Origin: Sphingobacteriia bacterium
Lineage (GTDB): Bacteria > Bacteroidota > Bacteroidia > UBA7662
Length of the DNA stretch: 34,732 bases
Direction of reading: 5' to 3'
Assembly: GCA_009927485.1 (NCBI GenBank)
Contig: RFMW01000104.1
Span: 1 to 34,732, forward strand
Of the stretch, positions 1 to 8,205 are shown one piece after another (positions within the stretch are counted from its first letter, which is position 1; every line of letters starts with the position of its first letter). Made by a program: the position numbers and the translations under genes. The notes under the pieces were generated by a model that searched no databases, was not told where the DNA came from, and saw only the letters and a program-made list of their open reading frames with translations.

Positions 1-41
1 GACTTGAATCGGAGGCCTGCTGCAACTATCTTAAACCCCGT

Positions 42-1196
42 TTACGGGCTGACCAAGTTGAGGCTGATTTGGAAGTACAGGGGATTGCCCAGGCGATTTT
101 CCATCACATAAGGTTCATCGCTCAAGAGTCCAAAGGCCCGGTAAATTTCTTGACCACCAACCAATCGATCCACCTCGTACCGGTAGTTGATCCGATAACC
201 GGCCTGCACCGATAGCCAAACAAAATCCTTGAGGGAGAATTCGTACATGGCCCTTAAGCGAATTTCCCCACGTCGAATCTCCAAATCCTCCCCTTGAATA
301 CGATAAGCAGATAGGTTGGATCCCCTCCATACGCGGTAACTCTGCCCTTCCAGTTCAAACCCTCCAAACAACATGTTGCGGGGATTGACGGTGTAACGAA
401 CATGGGCCCGGGCTGGAAAGAGAATCTCGGTGCCCCACTTGTTGGCGGGGTCGGTCCAATTGAACAAGAAAACGGGTATATAATTCAGTTCCCCAACCCG
501 GTAGGTGCGCGCCAAACCCAAGCCCCATTGTTTCTTCTCGTTGGGTCGTAACCCGTAAACCAGGGCAGCGGAATATTTGAGGTACTTGAGGGGCATCAGG
601 CCCATCGGCGAGAAATCACCGTTCAGGTCAGCTGAACCTTGAAACAAGAGAAAGCGCTTATCGTCCAGAGGTTTGAAGACGGTGGTGCTAACGCCCAAGG
701 TACGTAGGCCGTTCTCTGAGAGGGTCTGTAGCAAAGGATGCGCTGTTTGTAGCGCGGAACCATCGGGATCCTCCATGAAGTAGCGTTGTTCCCAGTAATT
801 GGCCCCCATCTGCCAAACCAAATTGGTCCGCGAGATCACCGGAATATTGAAGCCCAACCGCAGTCCCCGGGAGTTGAGGACGTTGACGCTGTCCTGGGCC
901 CAATTCATGGTTTTGTCCTGGCTCGTAAATGCGCCAGCACCTAACCCGTATCCCGCCTGGAAGTCGTAGCCTACGCTGATTAACTTGGCTGGACTAAGAC
1001 CTTCGATCTTGGGGGAGCAATATCGTCGCGATCCTTCGTCGGCAAATCCCACGTTGTCGTACATCGAAAAGTCTTCATCGCCAGCGCTTTCTTGTTTGGT
1101 GCTGTCCGTGTTCTGCGCTTGACTCACGAAAGCGATGGCCCAACATCCTAGGCTTAGGAGGATGGTTTTCCAGCAAGGTTTGAATGGATTTTGCAT
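42..1196 (-). CDS. DUF6268-like outer-membrane beta-barrel protein
   Basis: Predicted 384-aa exported protein of unknown function. A signal peptide (hydrophobic LLSLGCWAIAF then a SQAQ cleavage-like site) is followed by an acidic linker and alternating hydrophobic/aromatic strands. It ends in FQISLNLVSP, the aromatic-rich terminal strand typical of Bacteroidota outer-membrane barrels and of DUF6268 proteins. I chose the ATG at 1196 instead of the ORF-track start at 1250. The longer start would overlap the upstream DUF2147 gene by 44 bp and put a polar extension before the signal peptide, whereas the inner start leaves a 10-bp gap. It is probably co-transcribed with the DUF2147 gene. Family assignment is from memory of the sequence style, so the name is moderately sure; surface location is inference. 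Confidence 0.7.
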   Translation of the reverse strand: MQNPFKPCWKTILLSLGCWAIAFVSQAQNTDSTKQESAGDEDFSMYDNVGFADEGSRRYCSPKIEGLSPAKLISVGYDFQAGYGLGAGAFTSQDKTMNWAQDSVNVLNSRGLRLGFNIPVISRTNLVWQMGANYWEQRYFMEDPDGSALQTAHPLLQTLSENGLRTLGVSTTVFKPLDDKRFLLFQGSADLNGDFSPMGLMPLKYLKYSAALVYGLRPNEKKQWGLGLARTYRVGELNYIPVFLFNWTDPANKWGTEILFPARAHVRYTVNPRNMLFGGFELEGQSYRVWRGSNLSAYRIQGEDLEIRRGEIRLRAMYEFSLKDFVWLSVQAGYRINYRYEVDRLVGGQEIYRAFGLLSDEPYVMENRLGNPLYFQISLNLVSP

Positions 1197-1206
1197 CGAT
1201 TGGAAA

Positions 1207-1665
1207 TTACTTTTTGACCGCAAGTCGTTTCCAAATATCCGTTCGGCCAAAGGCGGAGACCCCTATGTAGCCCCTGATATCCAGGGTGTTCGGATCGGTC
1301 ATTTTGATGGTGCAGCTGTACGTGCTCCCGTTCAATGGATCGTAAATGGTGCCTTCGGACCACTGGTTATTCTCTTGGTAAACAAAGTCTTTGAGCATGC
1401 GGTAGCCTTTGAGGGGTACATTCCTCAGGTTGGCGTCCGGGTTATTCATATCGGTTTTGGGCAATCCGGACTTTGGATCGTTCGGTTCCTTGAGCCAAAC
1501 AATTTTGCCGTAATATTTGGATCCAATTTTCTCTACTTTGACCCGGGCCCGGCCGTTGCTGGGTTCCCATACGCCCAATAATCGGTCGCCGTCATCACCG
1601 GGCATGATTGCATATGCCTGCATGCACAGTGCAAGGCCCATTAGGAAAAAGGTTAGTTTTTTCAT
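1207..1665 (-). CDS. DUF2147 family secreted protein
   Basis: A 152-aa protein with an N-terminal signal peptide (MKKLTFFLMGLALCMQAYA). The mature part carries the DUF2147 hallmarks: GVWEPS near the start, GKIVWLKEPNDPKSGLPKTD in the middle, then GTIYDPLNGSTYSC and a terminal RGYIG...GRTDIWKR. The family is a small periplasmic or surface lipocalin-like fold with no established biochemical role; DUF2147 proteins are common in Bacteroidota and Proteobacteria. It starts at an ATG with an AT-rich 67-bp upstream gap after the lipoprotein gene. It lies immediately before the DUF6268 barrel gene, so the two may form a small envelope operon. Length and motifs look complete. Confidence 0.85.
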   Translation of the reverse strand: MKKLTFFLMGLALCMQAYAIMPGDDGDRLLGVWEPSNGRARVKVEKIGSKYYGKIVWLKEPNDPKSGLPKTDMNNPDANLRNVPLKGYRMLKDFVYQENNQWSEGTIYDPLNGSTYSCTIKMTDPNTLDIRGYIGVSAFGRTDIWKRLAVKK

Positions 1666-1732
1666 AAAATTAATTTGAGGGTTGAATCGAAATTTATTGA
1701 TAGGTGATGTTATGAAGTTCTAAAAAATACGA

Positions 1733-2254
1733 TTACCGGTATTGAATTTCCCATTGGAACCTCCCGTTTAATCGTAAATTTTGATCCTTATCAGCGCTTA
1801 ACCCAGCATCAACCACCAGGTAAAATGACTTTTGGGAAAAGAAATCCGAAAGCTCGGCTTCAGGACTGGGCTGCAAGATGGCTTGGCCTGATGCGGCAGA
1901 AACTGGATTAAGAACGGCCAACTCCTTCATCGGTAGGGATGGGTCATCGCTGGCAATGCTCAGGACCAGGGAACCGATTCCAGTCAAATCGGAGATGCTG
2001 TCACCGCTTAGTTCCGCAGATTTTAGTTGAACCTTCGTGATTTTCATGCCCTCTGGGACAGGATTGCCTAACAAACCAGCAAGGTCAACTTTGATCAACA
2101 CCTGTGCCGGGTTCGATCCCTCGTAAAGGGGTCCCGCCCATTCAAAGGCACATTCTGTAGTTCCGGTTTGGGTTTTGGATTCGGATTGGCACCCGTTCAT
2201 CAGGAGCATCAGCAGCCCCCAAAAGGCTCCAAGCGTAATTATTCGAAAGTGCAT
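1733..2254 (-). CDS. hypothetical lipoprotein
   Basis: A 173-aa protein I do not recognise. The N-terminus is a classic lipoprotein signal: a hydrophobic stretch ending LLMNGC, with Cys22 as the lipidation site, followed by a Ser/Thr-rich linker. The rest is acidic and beta-strand-like (SLVLSIASDDPS, KSFYLVVDAG, RFQWEIQYR), which suggests a single beta-sandwich domain, perhaps Ig-like or jelly-roll. No catalytic motif is visible. It lies 26 bp downstream of the glycosyltransferase gene, with a perfect inverted repeat in that gap, and upstream of DUF2147. Membrane anchoring is well supported; function is unknown. Confidence 0.65.
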   Translation of the reverse strand: MHFRIITLGAFWGLLMLLMNGCQSESKTQTGTTECAFEWAGPLYEGSNPAQVLIKVDLAGLLGNPVPEGMKITKVQLKSAELSGDSISDLTGIGSLVLSIASDDPSLPMKELAVLNPVSAASGQAILQPSPEAELSDFFSQKSFYLVVDAGLSADKDQNLRLNGRFQWEIQYR

Positions 2255-2262
2255 GGTTACAA

Positions 2263-2282
2263 AATTTAGATTCGTCTAAATT
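2263..2282. terminator. Perfect 8-bp hairpin between glycosyltransferase and lipoprotein genes
   Basis: AATTTAGA and TCTAAATT are perfect inverted repeats around a 4-nt loop (TTCG on +, CGAA on -). On the minus strand the stem begins at the glycosyltransferase stop codon and continues into TTTTG, so it could act as a weak terminator or attenuator before the lipoprotein gene. The stem is AT-rich (two G:C pairs) and the T-tract is short. A protein operator or an mRNA-stabilising element is also possible. Confidence 0.4.
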
Positions 2283-3012
2283 AAGACGGTTTACCGTATT
2301 TCAGGTAGGTGTATCGCGCATTATGGAAGGCGATGACGTAGCCGGCCTTCCCGTCCAGGAATCCGAGTTTGAAAATGTAGTCCCTGCAGAATTTGAAAAT
2401 GGCACGAATAATAGGAAAACGCCAGACCACCTCTCCTTTCATTTGCAATTGGGAGCGTGCAATCGCGGCAAATTTGTCGCTTTGTTGACGAAGCTCCTCT
2501 GGCTTATCGTAGCTGTAGTGCAGGATATTGCGGGGTATATCCACAACAGCCACACCCGCTTGAACGATTACCTGATCATGAGGATTCTGCCCCCCCCATG
2601 TTCCGTGTTGTCGGTGCCATAACCTGATTTTGCGGTCGGGATACCATGCGCCATGCCGAATCCACTTCCCGCAATAATTGTTAAGTCTTTTGAAACGAAA
2701 TGCAGTTTGTGGATTGGGAGCCTTGATTCGAAGAATGGCTTCGATAAGTTCAGGCGACAAGACTTCATCGGCGTCCAAGGAAAGGATCCATTGGTTTTTG
2801 GCAAATTGAATGGCCGCATTTTTTTGTTCAATATGCCCCTGGAATGCCTGGGTAAATATTTTAGCGCCAAGGTCTTGAGCAATGGCTACCGTGCCATCGC
2901 TGCTTCCGGAATCCAGGACAATTGTTTCGTCGCAGACTTCACGCAGAGAACGTAGGCAGGCCTCGATTTTGGCTTCCTCGTTGAACGCAATAACGACCCC
3001 TGAAATCTTCAT
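2281..3012 (-). CDS. Family 2 glycosyltransferase, LPS-core WaaE/KdtX type
   Basis: A 243-aa GT-A fold glycosyltransferase. It opens with SGVVIAFNEEAKIEACLRSL, the standard nucleotide-sugar binding strand of GT2. It then has ETIVLDSGSSDGT and the metal-binding DxD-like motif SLDADEVLSPEL. The C-terminal half (GAWYPDRKIRLW, HDQV, HYSYD) is typical of the short bacterial enzymes related to LPS-core beta-1,4-glucosyltransferase WaaE/KdtX. They transfer a sugar to lipid A-core or another glycan on the cytosolic face of the inner membrane. Length is normal and the protein looks complete. The actual sugar donor and acceptor cannot be read from sequence. It follows DUF1003 after a 55-bp gap. Confidence 0.88.
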   Translation of the reverse strand: MKISGVVIAFNEEAKIEACLRSLREVCDETIVLDSGSSDGTVAIAQDLGAKIFTQAFQGHIEQKNAAIQFAKNQWILSLDADEVLSPELIEAILRIKAPNPQTAFRFKRLNNYCGKWIRHGAWYPDRKIRLWHRQHGTWGGQNPHDQVIVQAGVAVVDIPRNILHYSYDKPEELRQQSDKFAAIARSQLQMKGEVVWRFPIIRAIFKFCRDYIFKLGFLDGKAGYVIAFHNARYTYLKYGKPS

Positions 3013-3067
3013 GCTAATTTGGAGCGCCTCGGATCATTATTTTCCTCAAGAATGGATAGGGATTCCA

Positions 3068-3445
3068 TCAGGATTTCTTTGGAGGATTGGAAATTAATGC
3101 TTGGATCTCTTCCCGGAGTTGATCCACTTTTTGATGCAATTCTCTAATTTCTTTCTCTGCTTTTTGGTTAATGAGGTAATCGTTCTCTGCATGAATTCGG
3201 TCTTTTTCTTCTTGGCGGTTCTGACTCATCATGATGATGGGGGCCTGTATTGCAGCGAGGCAACTGAGGATAAGATTTAACAAGATGAAAGGGTAGGGGT
3301 CGTAGGCGCTTTGGTTCAAAATCCACGCGTTAAGCACAATCCACCCCATCAAGATTCCAAAAAACAAAAAAATAAAAGTCCATGATCCCCCAAAAGCAGC
3401 AATTCGGTCGGCCATTCGTTGCCCGTAACTCAATTTATTTTTCAT
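3068..3445 (-). CDS. DUF1003 family membrane protein
   Basis: A 125-aa inner-membrane protein. The N-terminal motif GQRMADRIAAFGGSWTFI is the DUF1003 signature. Two transmembrane helices follow (roughly residues 20-42 and 52-75), then the conserved SCLAAIQAPIIMMSQNRQEEKDR stretch and a charged coiled-coil tail (KAEKEIRELHQKVDQLREEI). Function is not established for this family. The gene is 24 bp downstream of the LamG protein stop, on the same strand. Compared with longer DUF1003 proteins (often 150-200 aa), this one lacks any N-terminal zinc-ribbon or cytosolic extension. Confidence 0.85.
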   Translation of the reverse strand: MKNKLSYGQRMADRIAAFGGSWTFIFLFFGILMGWIVLNAWILNQSAYDPYPFILLNLILSCLAAIQAPIIMMSQNRQEEKDRIHAENDYLINQKAEKEIRELHQKVDQLREEIQALISNPPKKS

Positions 3446-3469
3446 GAACTCGACGTTTTCTGCGGTTTA

Positions 3470-4903
3470 TCATTGCTTGAGCCAATTGGTGACTATCCAG
3501 CATTTTGACGATGCTTGCTTGGATGCTGAGTCTCCCCAAGCCTTCACTTGGAGTCGGAATTGGTACAAACCGTTGGGCCAATCCAGGGATTTTACAGGGT
3601 AAGTTTCGCCCGCCTCGCCAAAATCCTCTTGCCGATACACAATCTTACCGTCCACGGAATAAACTTCCAACAACATCGGGGTCCCATTGACCAAAGGGAT
3701 GAGTTGAACCCAATCTTTTCCGGGATTTGGATAAACGCGTATTGCCTGATTCTTGGGCAGGTTGAGCTCATCTGACAGCCCTACGGTACTCACCAAGGCA
3801 GCGTACGAGGTGTCCATGCAGCTCCCCATTCGCATCACCACACGGTAGGTGCCGTTGGAGGTCGCGGTATAGGTACGATTGGTAGCTCCTTGAATCGCGG
3901 TTCCTGCACTGTTGATCCATTGGTATGTGAGTGCCCCCGTTTGTACGGCGCTCAACTGATTTCGGTTTACTGAAATTCTTCGATCGGCGGTATCAATTTT
4001 GATAAGGACGCAAACCGTTGAATCGCACTGGTCAGGTCGTGGAAATCTGACCCGAAATTGTCCTGCCTGCTGATAGGTCGTTCCGCCATACACCAGCGAT
4101 TCACCCCTGCACAGGGTGTCGCGAAGGATCCCCATCATTTGCCTTCCGGTCACAAAGTTTGAATTGGGTCCTGTAAGGTTCAGTCCGTAGAAAAATCCAT
4201 GGTACCCCCCCTTGACATCTTCCAAATACGGGACCGATACGTTGTTACCGCCGGCAATACCTTGATCCATGGGGTAATACGACAATAATCCTGCCGAGGC
4301 GCTGTCCAGTTGTTGTTTGTAAAGGCACATCACCTCGTTATCCGACAAGGCTCTACCCCACAGGGCTGCCTCGTCAATATTCCCGTTCAAATAAAAGGGG
4401 TTGTTGCTGAAACTCAGACGGCCAATTTCTAATGGGATGCTGGTGTTGGTGATCATGCCTGTTGCATTCATGCTTCCTGCAAGGTTACCGTTATGGTAAA
4501 ACCTTAGGCTAGAACCTGTATAAACCAGGGCCAAGTGTTGCCATTGGTTCAGGAGAACCGGTCCTTGGGTCAGGGTGTGCATGGTTCCTGCACTGTTGCG
4601 AAACCTGGCCTCGAAGGTATTTGCGCTTAACTGAAGGACATAGAAGTCTGCATTGGCATCGTTTCGCAAGCCCATGATGCCATCGAAGTCCGGAAAGGAG
4701 GGCGCGGCATTGGTAGGGTAAACCCAGCAAGCCATCGAAAAGGAACCCAAATTGGCGACCAAAGCACTTGAACCGCTTACGGCTACATAATCATCGATCC
4801 CATCCATGGACATGCCGTTCAAGGGCTGACCTTTGGCATATGGGCCCATGATAACCCAACAAAAACAGAGTTTAATGAATAAATCCCAATTTAAAGTGCT
4901 CAT
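3470..4903 (-). CDS. Secreted LamG-domain protein with type IX secretion sorting domain
   Basis: A 477-aa surface or secreted protein. After a signal peptide (DLFIKLCFCWVIMGPYAKG) comes a LamG/concanavalin-like lectin fold at about residues 35-190, with typical strings GIDDYVAVSG, WQHLALVYTGSSLRFYHNG and IDEAALWGRALSDNEV. An Ig/PKD-like segment (TYQWINSAGTAI...TSNGTYRV) follows. The end is a T9SS type-A domain: IRVYPNPGKDWVQL, then VYSVDGKIVYRQ and NGLYQFRLQV. The track start at 5011 lies upstream of a likely -7 promoter element at 4966-4973 and would place a polar 36-aa leader before the signal peptide, so I use the ATG at 4903. Sugar or matrix binding is inferred from LamG; the ligand is unknown. 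Confidence 0.85.
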   Translation of the reverse strand: MSTLNWDLFIKLCFCWVIMGPYAKGQPLNGMSMDGIDDYVAVSGSSALVANLGSFSMACWVYPTNAAPSFPDFDGIMGLRNDANADFYVLQLSANTFEARFRNSAGTMHTLTQGPVLLNQWQHLALVYTGSSLRFYHNGNLAGSMNATGMITNTSIPLEIGRLSFSNNPFYLNGNIDEAALWGRALSDNEVMCLYKQQLDSASAGLLSYYPMDQGIAGGNNVSVPYLEDVKGGYHGFFYGLNLTGPNSNFVTGRQMMGILRDTLCRGESLVYGGTTYQQAGQFRVRFPRPDQCDSTVCVLIKIDTADRRISVNRNQLSAVQTGALTYQWINSAGTAIQGATNRTYTATSNGTYRVVMRMGSCMDTSYAALVSTVGLSDELNLPKNQAIRVYPNPGKDWVQLIPLVNGTPMLLEVYSVDGKIVYRQEDFGEAGETYPVKSLDWPNGLYQFRLQVKAWGDSASKQASSKCWIVTNWLKQ

Positions 4904-4965
4904 AATACAAGGATTTTTGAATAAATATATTGGAAATCCACCAGGGGATGGCTTTTTGTAATGCT

Positions 4966-4973
4966 CAAAATTA
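4966..4973 (-). promoter_or_regulatory. Putative Bacteroidota -7 promoter element for LamG gene
   Basis: On the minus strand this reads TAATTTTG, an exact fit to the Bacteroidota sigma-ABfr -7 consensus TAnnTTTG. A TTT triplet about 18 bp upstream is a weak -33 element. Transcription would start near 4959, giving a leader of about 56 nt to the ATG at 4903. This placement is the main reason for rejecting the longer ORF start at 5011. Confidence 0.45.
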
Positions 4974-5108
4974 GGAGGGAGAGCCCCGTTTAAACATGAT
5001 TTGTTCGACATTTTGGAAGTGCCAAGATATTTTTATTGGGGTTAAAACAAATTGAAAATTTGGTTAACCAATTCACTTCGTATACGGACTTATATTTAAA
5101 TTAATTTT

Positions 5109-6305
5109 ATGCTAAAGCAATCTCCGTTCATGGTAGGCTTTCCGCCTCCGAATAAGGCTTCCTTAGGGATCCATGATCTCGGCTTTCGATTTTTTTTCAC
5201 CATGACTTGCTTGTTGGGGGCTTTTGGCTTGTACGCCCAAACAACCACGCTGAGTTTCCTGCACGGTGGTGTTGTTCGAACCGCACAGGTCTATGTACCG
5301 CCTGCTACCCAGCCCTCCGATTCTTTGCCTCTGGTCCTGGTTCTCCACGGTTTTACCCAAAGCGGGACCACCATGCTTAACAGCACAGGATTCAATGCCC
5401 TGGCCCAGCAGTACCGGGCAGTAATTGCCTATCCTAACGGGGTCAATAACGGATGGAATACCCAAAGCGGCATGCCCGGGGCCTCGACGGCAGACGATGT
5501 GGGCTACCTTTTGGCCTTGGCCGATAGCATTCGCCTGCGGTGGGGCACCCGCTACCATCGCCTTTACAGCTGCGGTTTCTCGGCCGGGGGATTTATGTCC
5601 TACCGTTTGGCCTGCGAGCGGCCTGATCGCTTCGAGGCGATCGCTTCGGTGGCCGGAACCATGAGCAACGCGGCCTTTGCTGCCTGTCTAGGGCCACCCC
5701 TGCAGCCTGCCTACCGGGTACGGTTGATGCATATCCACGGAACATCGGATGCGGTGGTGAGCTACAACGGTGGGAGCGGTAATGTCTCGGCGGATCAGTG
5801 CGTTCAGGCCTGGGTAAGTCGGTCGCTTTGCCCGAGCTCGCCGGTGATCATCGCTTGGCCCAACACGAATACCGCAGATGGCTCCACCGTCGAACAAAAC
5901 ACCTACGCACCCTGCGCCCCGCTAGGTCCCAGCGGATCGGCGACGTCGGTCATCCCCGGTGGTGTGGTCTTCCTCAAAGTACAAGGTGGTGGGCATACTT
6001 GGCCCGGCAATGCCGCTCCGTTGTTTGGTTTGGGGAATGTGAACCAGGATATCGCAGCATCGGCGCGGATCATGGACTTCTTCTTGGGAGGAGCTGCGAC
6101 CCACCTCAACGAAAACCTGGAGAGCATCCTTCCTTCGAGTCTATCGTGGCAGGAAACATTGCGTGTTCTCCAAGAATCCTCAAACCAAGGCGATGGACTC
6201 TGGGATTTATGGGGAAGGCCCTGCGATCCACGGCAACTGCATCAGAGACAAATCTATTGGACAAGAGTATCGGGTATTGTTCGTAAATGGTACGTATCCA
6301 ATTGA
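5109..6305 (+). CDS. Secreted alpha/beta-hydrolase esterase (PHB depolymerase/LpqC/feruloyl esterase family)
   Basis: A 398-aa extracellular esterase. The N-terminus has a signal sequence (FRFFFTMTCLLGAFGLYAQ). The core is an alpha/beta hydrolase: LVLVLHGFTQSG carries the oxyanion HG motif, YSCGFSAGGFMSY is the nucleophile elbow with Ser158, HIHGTSDAVV supplies the catalytic Asp, and GGGHTWPG the catalytic His. These strings are characteristic of the PHB depolymerase-like/LpqC and feruloyl esterase group. The tail from about residue 345 (LWDLWGRP...SGIVRKWYVSN) resembles a short T9SS sorting domain, though it lacks a clean YPNP start. Substrate could be plant cell-wall esters, polyesters or other acyl esters. 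It lies 19 bp before the GH13 lipoprotein, suggesting a joint role in polymer use. Confidence 0.85.
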   Translation: MLKQSPFMVGFPPPNKASLGIHDLGFRFFFTMTCLLGAFGLYAQTTTLSFLHGGVVRTAQVYVPPATQPSDSLPLVLVLHGFTQSGTTMLNSTGFNALAQQYRAVIAYPNGVNNGWNTQSGMPGASTADDVGYLLALADSIRLRWGTRYHRLYSCGFSAGGFMSYRLACERPDRFEAIASVAGTMSNAAFAACLGPPLQPAYRVRLMHIHGTSDAVVSYNGGSGNVSADQCVQAWVSRSLCPSSPVIIAWPNTNTADGSTVEQNTYAPCAPLGPSGSATSVIPGGVVFLKVQGGGHTWPGNAAPLFGLGNVNQDIAASARIMDFFLGGAATHLNENLESILPSSLSWQETLRVLQESSNQGDGLWDLWGRPCDPRQLHQRQIYWTRVSGIVRKWYVSN

Positions 6306-6324
6306 TTGTCGTTATTTTTCGTAC

Positions 6325-8190
6325 ATGAATCCAATTGTTATAATTAATTTTTGGCCAAGGTTGTTCCTTCCGGTTTGCTTAACCTTGGTGATGTTGAATT
6401 CATGTTATGCAAAGGCCACAGGCCCATTACCGGGAATGCCGCCGCCTTGGAGCAAAGGTGTGATTTGGTACCAGATCTTCCCCGATCGATTCTGCAACGG
6501 GGATACCAAGAATGATCCCCCATTGGTTGCTCAACAAGATGCATGGCCACACGATACCCTTAGGCCCTGGAAGGTTCATCCTTGGACTTCCGATTGGTAC
6601 AAGATGCAGCCCTGGGAGAAAGAGGGGGGACAAGATATTTGGTATAACATAACCCGTCGGCGTTACGGTGGAGATCTCGCCGGAATCCTTCAACGCTTGG
6701 ATTATCTCCGCGAACTGGGCGTGGAGGCGATCTACCTCAATCCGATTTTCTATGCGCCATCGCATCACCGATACGACGCTTACATGCTGCACCATGTGGA
6801 TCCTTATTTGGGTCCAGACCCTCTAGGGGATTTGGCTATCATCGCCCAAGAGAAACTGGATGACCCGCAAACTTGGCAATGGACTTCGGCGGATACCATG
6901 GCCTTGCATTTGGTTGGTAAAGTTCACCAATACGGAATGCGTATTATCTGGGATGGGGTATTTAACCATCTTGGGGTGGGTAGTCCGTTCTTTCAGGATG
7001 TGATTCGTCACCAACAAGCCTCCGCTTATGCCGACTGGTTTGAAGTGGAGCAATGGTCCGACCCTGATTCCGGGAAGGATTTTCGATACAAAGGCTGGTT
7101 CGGTATTCAGGACCTTCCGGAGATCAAAGAAAACAGCGGAGGCCTGACCGAGGGTCCTTCCAATTATGTGATGAACATCACTCGTCGTTGGATGCGACCA
7201 CGGTGGGATTCTGCGGATCCAAACTTAAAGGGCATGTCCTTGGGCATAGACGGTTGGCGATTGGACGTTGCATTCTGCGTGGCCCACGCCTTTTGGAAAA
7301 AGTGGTCCGGTTACGTCAAATCCCTTAACCCAGAAGCCTACCTGACCGCGGAGGTCATTGATGAAGCCCATAAGCTCAAGCCTTATTTGCAGGGAGATGA
7401 ATTTGATGCGGTGATGAATTATCCCTTTGCTTTCGAAGGATCTGAATTTTTCATTAACGATAAGAGCCGCCCTTCGGCCCCTGAATTTCAGGAACGAATG
7501 AATGCCTTGGTGAACGTCTTTGGATATGAGCGATTTTTATCGCAACAGAATTTGTTCGGATCGCACGATGCCAATCGGATCGCTTCGCATATTGTTAACC
7601 GAAATTTTGCGCGTTATGCAGATTGGGGGGATTATTTTGCTAAATCCAAAGCCTCCAATCCCGCTTACAACACCCGCAAACCTCTGCCGGAAGAACGTCG
7701 TATTCAATGGCTATGGACCGTATTTCAAATGACTTTTCCGGGAGCACCTATGCTGTATTACGGGGATGAAGTGGGCATGTGGGGTGCTAATGATCCGGAT
7801 TGTCGTAAACCCATGGTATGGCCAGAATTGAAGTATGAATCGGAATGGTATCGTGCAGACCAAAGCAAATACTCGCAGGCTTGGTCTGTCGAAGTTGATA
7901 CTGTGTTATGGAATAATATTCGTCGCTTAATTGCCCTGCGCAAGGCCTACCCGGAATGGCGCCTTGGTGAGCACAAGTGGAATTCCGTTCCAAAATCGTC
8001 GGTATTGGCCTTTGAACGAATCGGCGATCGCAGGACCTATTTTTATTTGAATCCTAGCAATACTCCTCAACCGGTTAGCCTGGATTGGTGCAAGGACGAA
8101 GTCGATGAAGTATGGACCGGAGATGTGCATCGACCCCAAAGCGGACCGTATTGGTTGAAGCCTTATGGCTTTGCAATTTTCAGACCTTAA
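6325..8190 (+). CDS. GH13 alpha-glucan hydrolase lipoprotein (neopullulanase/cyclomaltodextrinase-like)
   Basis: A 621-aa glycoside hydrolase family 13 enzyme acting on alpha-1,4 or alpha-1,6 glucans or maltodextrins. I chose the ATG at 6325 because it gives a lipoprotein signal ending LVMLNSC; the track start at 6163 adds 54 residues that overlap the esterase. The (beta/alpha)8 barrel motifs are in order: GVIWYQIFPDRF, GDLAGILQRLDYLRELGVEAIYLNPIF, DGVFNHLG, GWRLDVA with nucleophile Asp314, LTAEVIDEA with acid/base Glu343, and FGSHDANR with Asp415. A short beta domain C ends the protein. YQIFPDRF and the region order fit the neopullulanase/cyclomaltodextrinase branch, but the exact substrate is uncertain. 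It is likely anchored at the membrane or cell surface. No SusC/SusD pair is adjacent. Confidence 0.92.
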   Translation: MNPIVIINFWPRLFLPVCLTLVMLNSCYAKATGPLPGMPPPWSKGVIWYQIFPDRFCNGDTKNDPPLVAQQDAWPHDTLRPWKVHPWTSDWYKMQPWEKEGGQDIWYNITRRRYGGDLAGILQRLDYLRELGVEAIYLNPIFYAPSHHRYDAYMLHHVDPYLGPDPLGDLAIIAQEKLDDPQTWQWTSADTMALHLVGKVHQYGMRIIWDGVFNHLGVGSPFFQDVIRHQQASAYADWFEVEQWSDPDSGKDFRYKGWFGIQDLPEIKENSGGLTEGPSNYVMNITRRWMRPRWDSADPNLKGMSLGIDGWRLDVAFCVAHAFWKKWSGYVKSLNPEAYLTAEVIDEAHKLKPYLQGDEFDAVMNYPFAFEGSEFFINDKSRPSAPEFQERMNALVNVFGYERFLSQQNLFGSHDANRIASHIVNRNFARYADWGDYFAKSKASNPAYNTRKPLPEERRIQWLWTVFQMTFPGAPMLYYGDEVGMWGANDPDCRKPMVWPELKYESEWYRADQSKYSQAWSVEVDTVLWNNIRRLIALRKAYPEWRLGEHKWNSVPKSSVLAFERIGDRRTYFYLNPSNTPQPVSLDWCKDEVDEVWTGDVHRPQSGPYWLKPYGFAIFRP

Positions 8191-8205
8191 AGCTTAGAAC
8201 ATCAA

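Noticed and set aside
37-48. CCCGTTTACGGG palindrome near the DUF6268 stop as a terminator
   Set aside because: The loop would be only 2 nt, so it cannot form a stable hairpin, and there is no T-tract.
1135-1581. Plus-strand ORF of 148 aa opposite DUF2147 and DUF6268
   Set aside because: It lies wholly antisense to two genes with clear signal peptides and family motifs; its own product has no recognisable domain.
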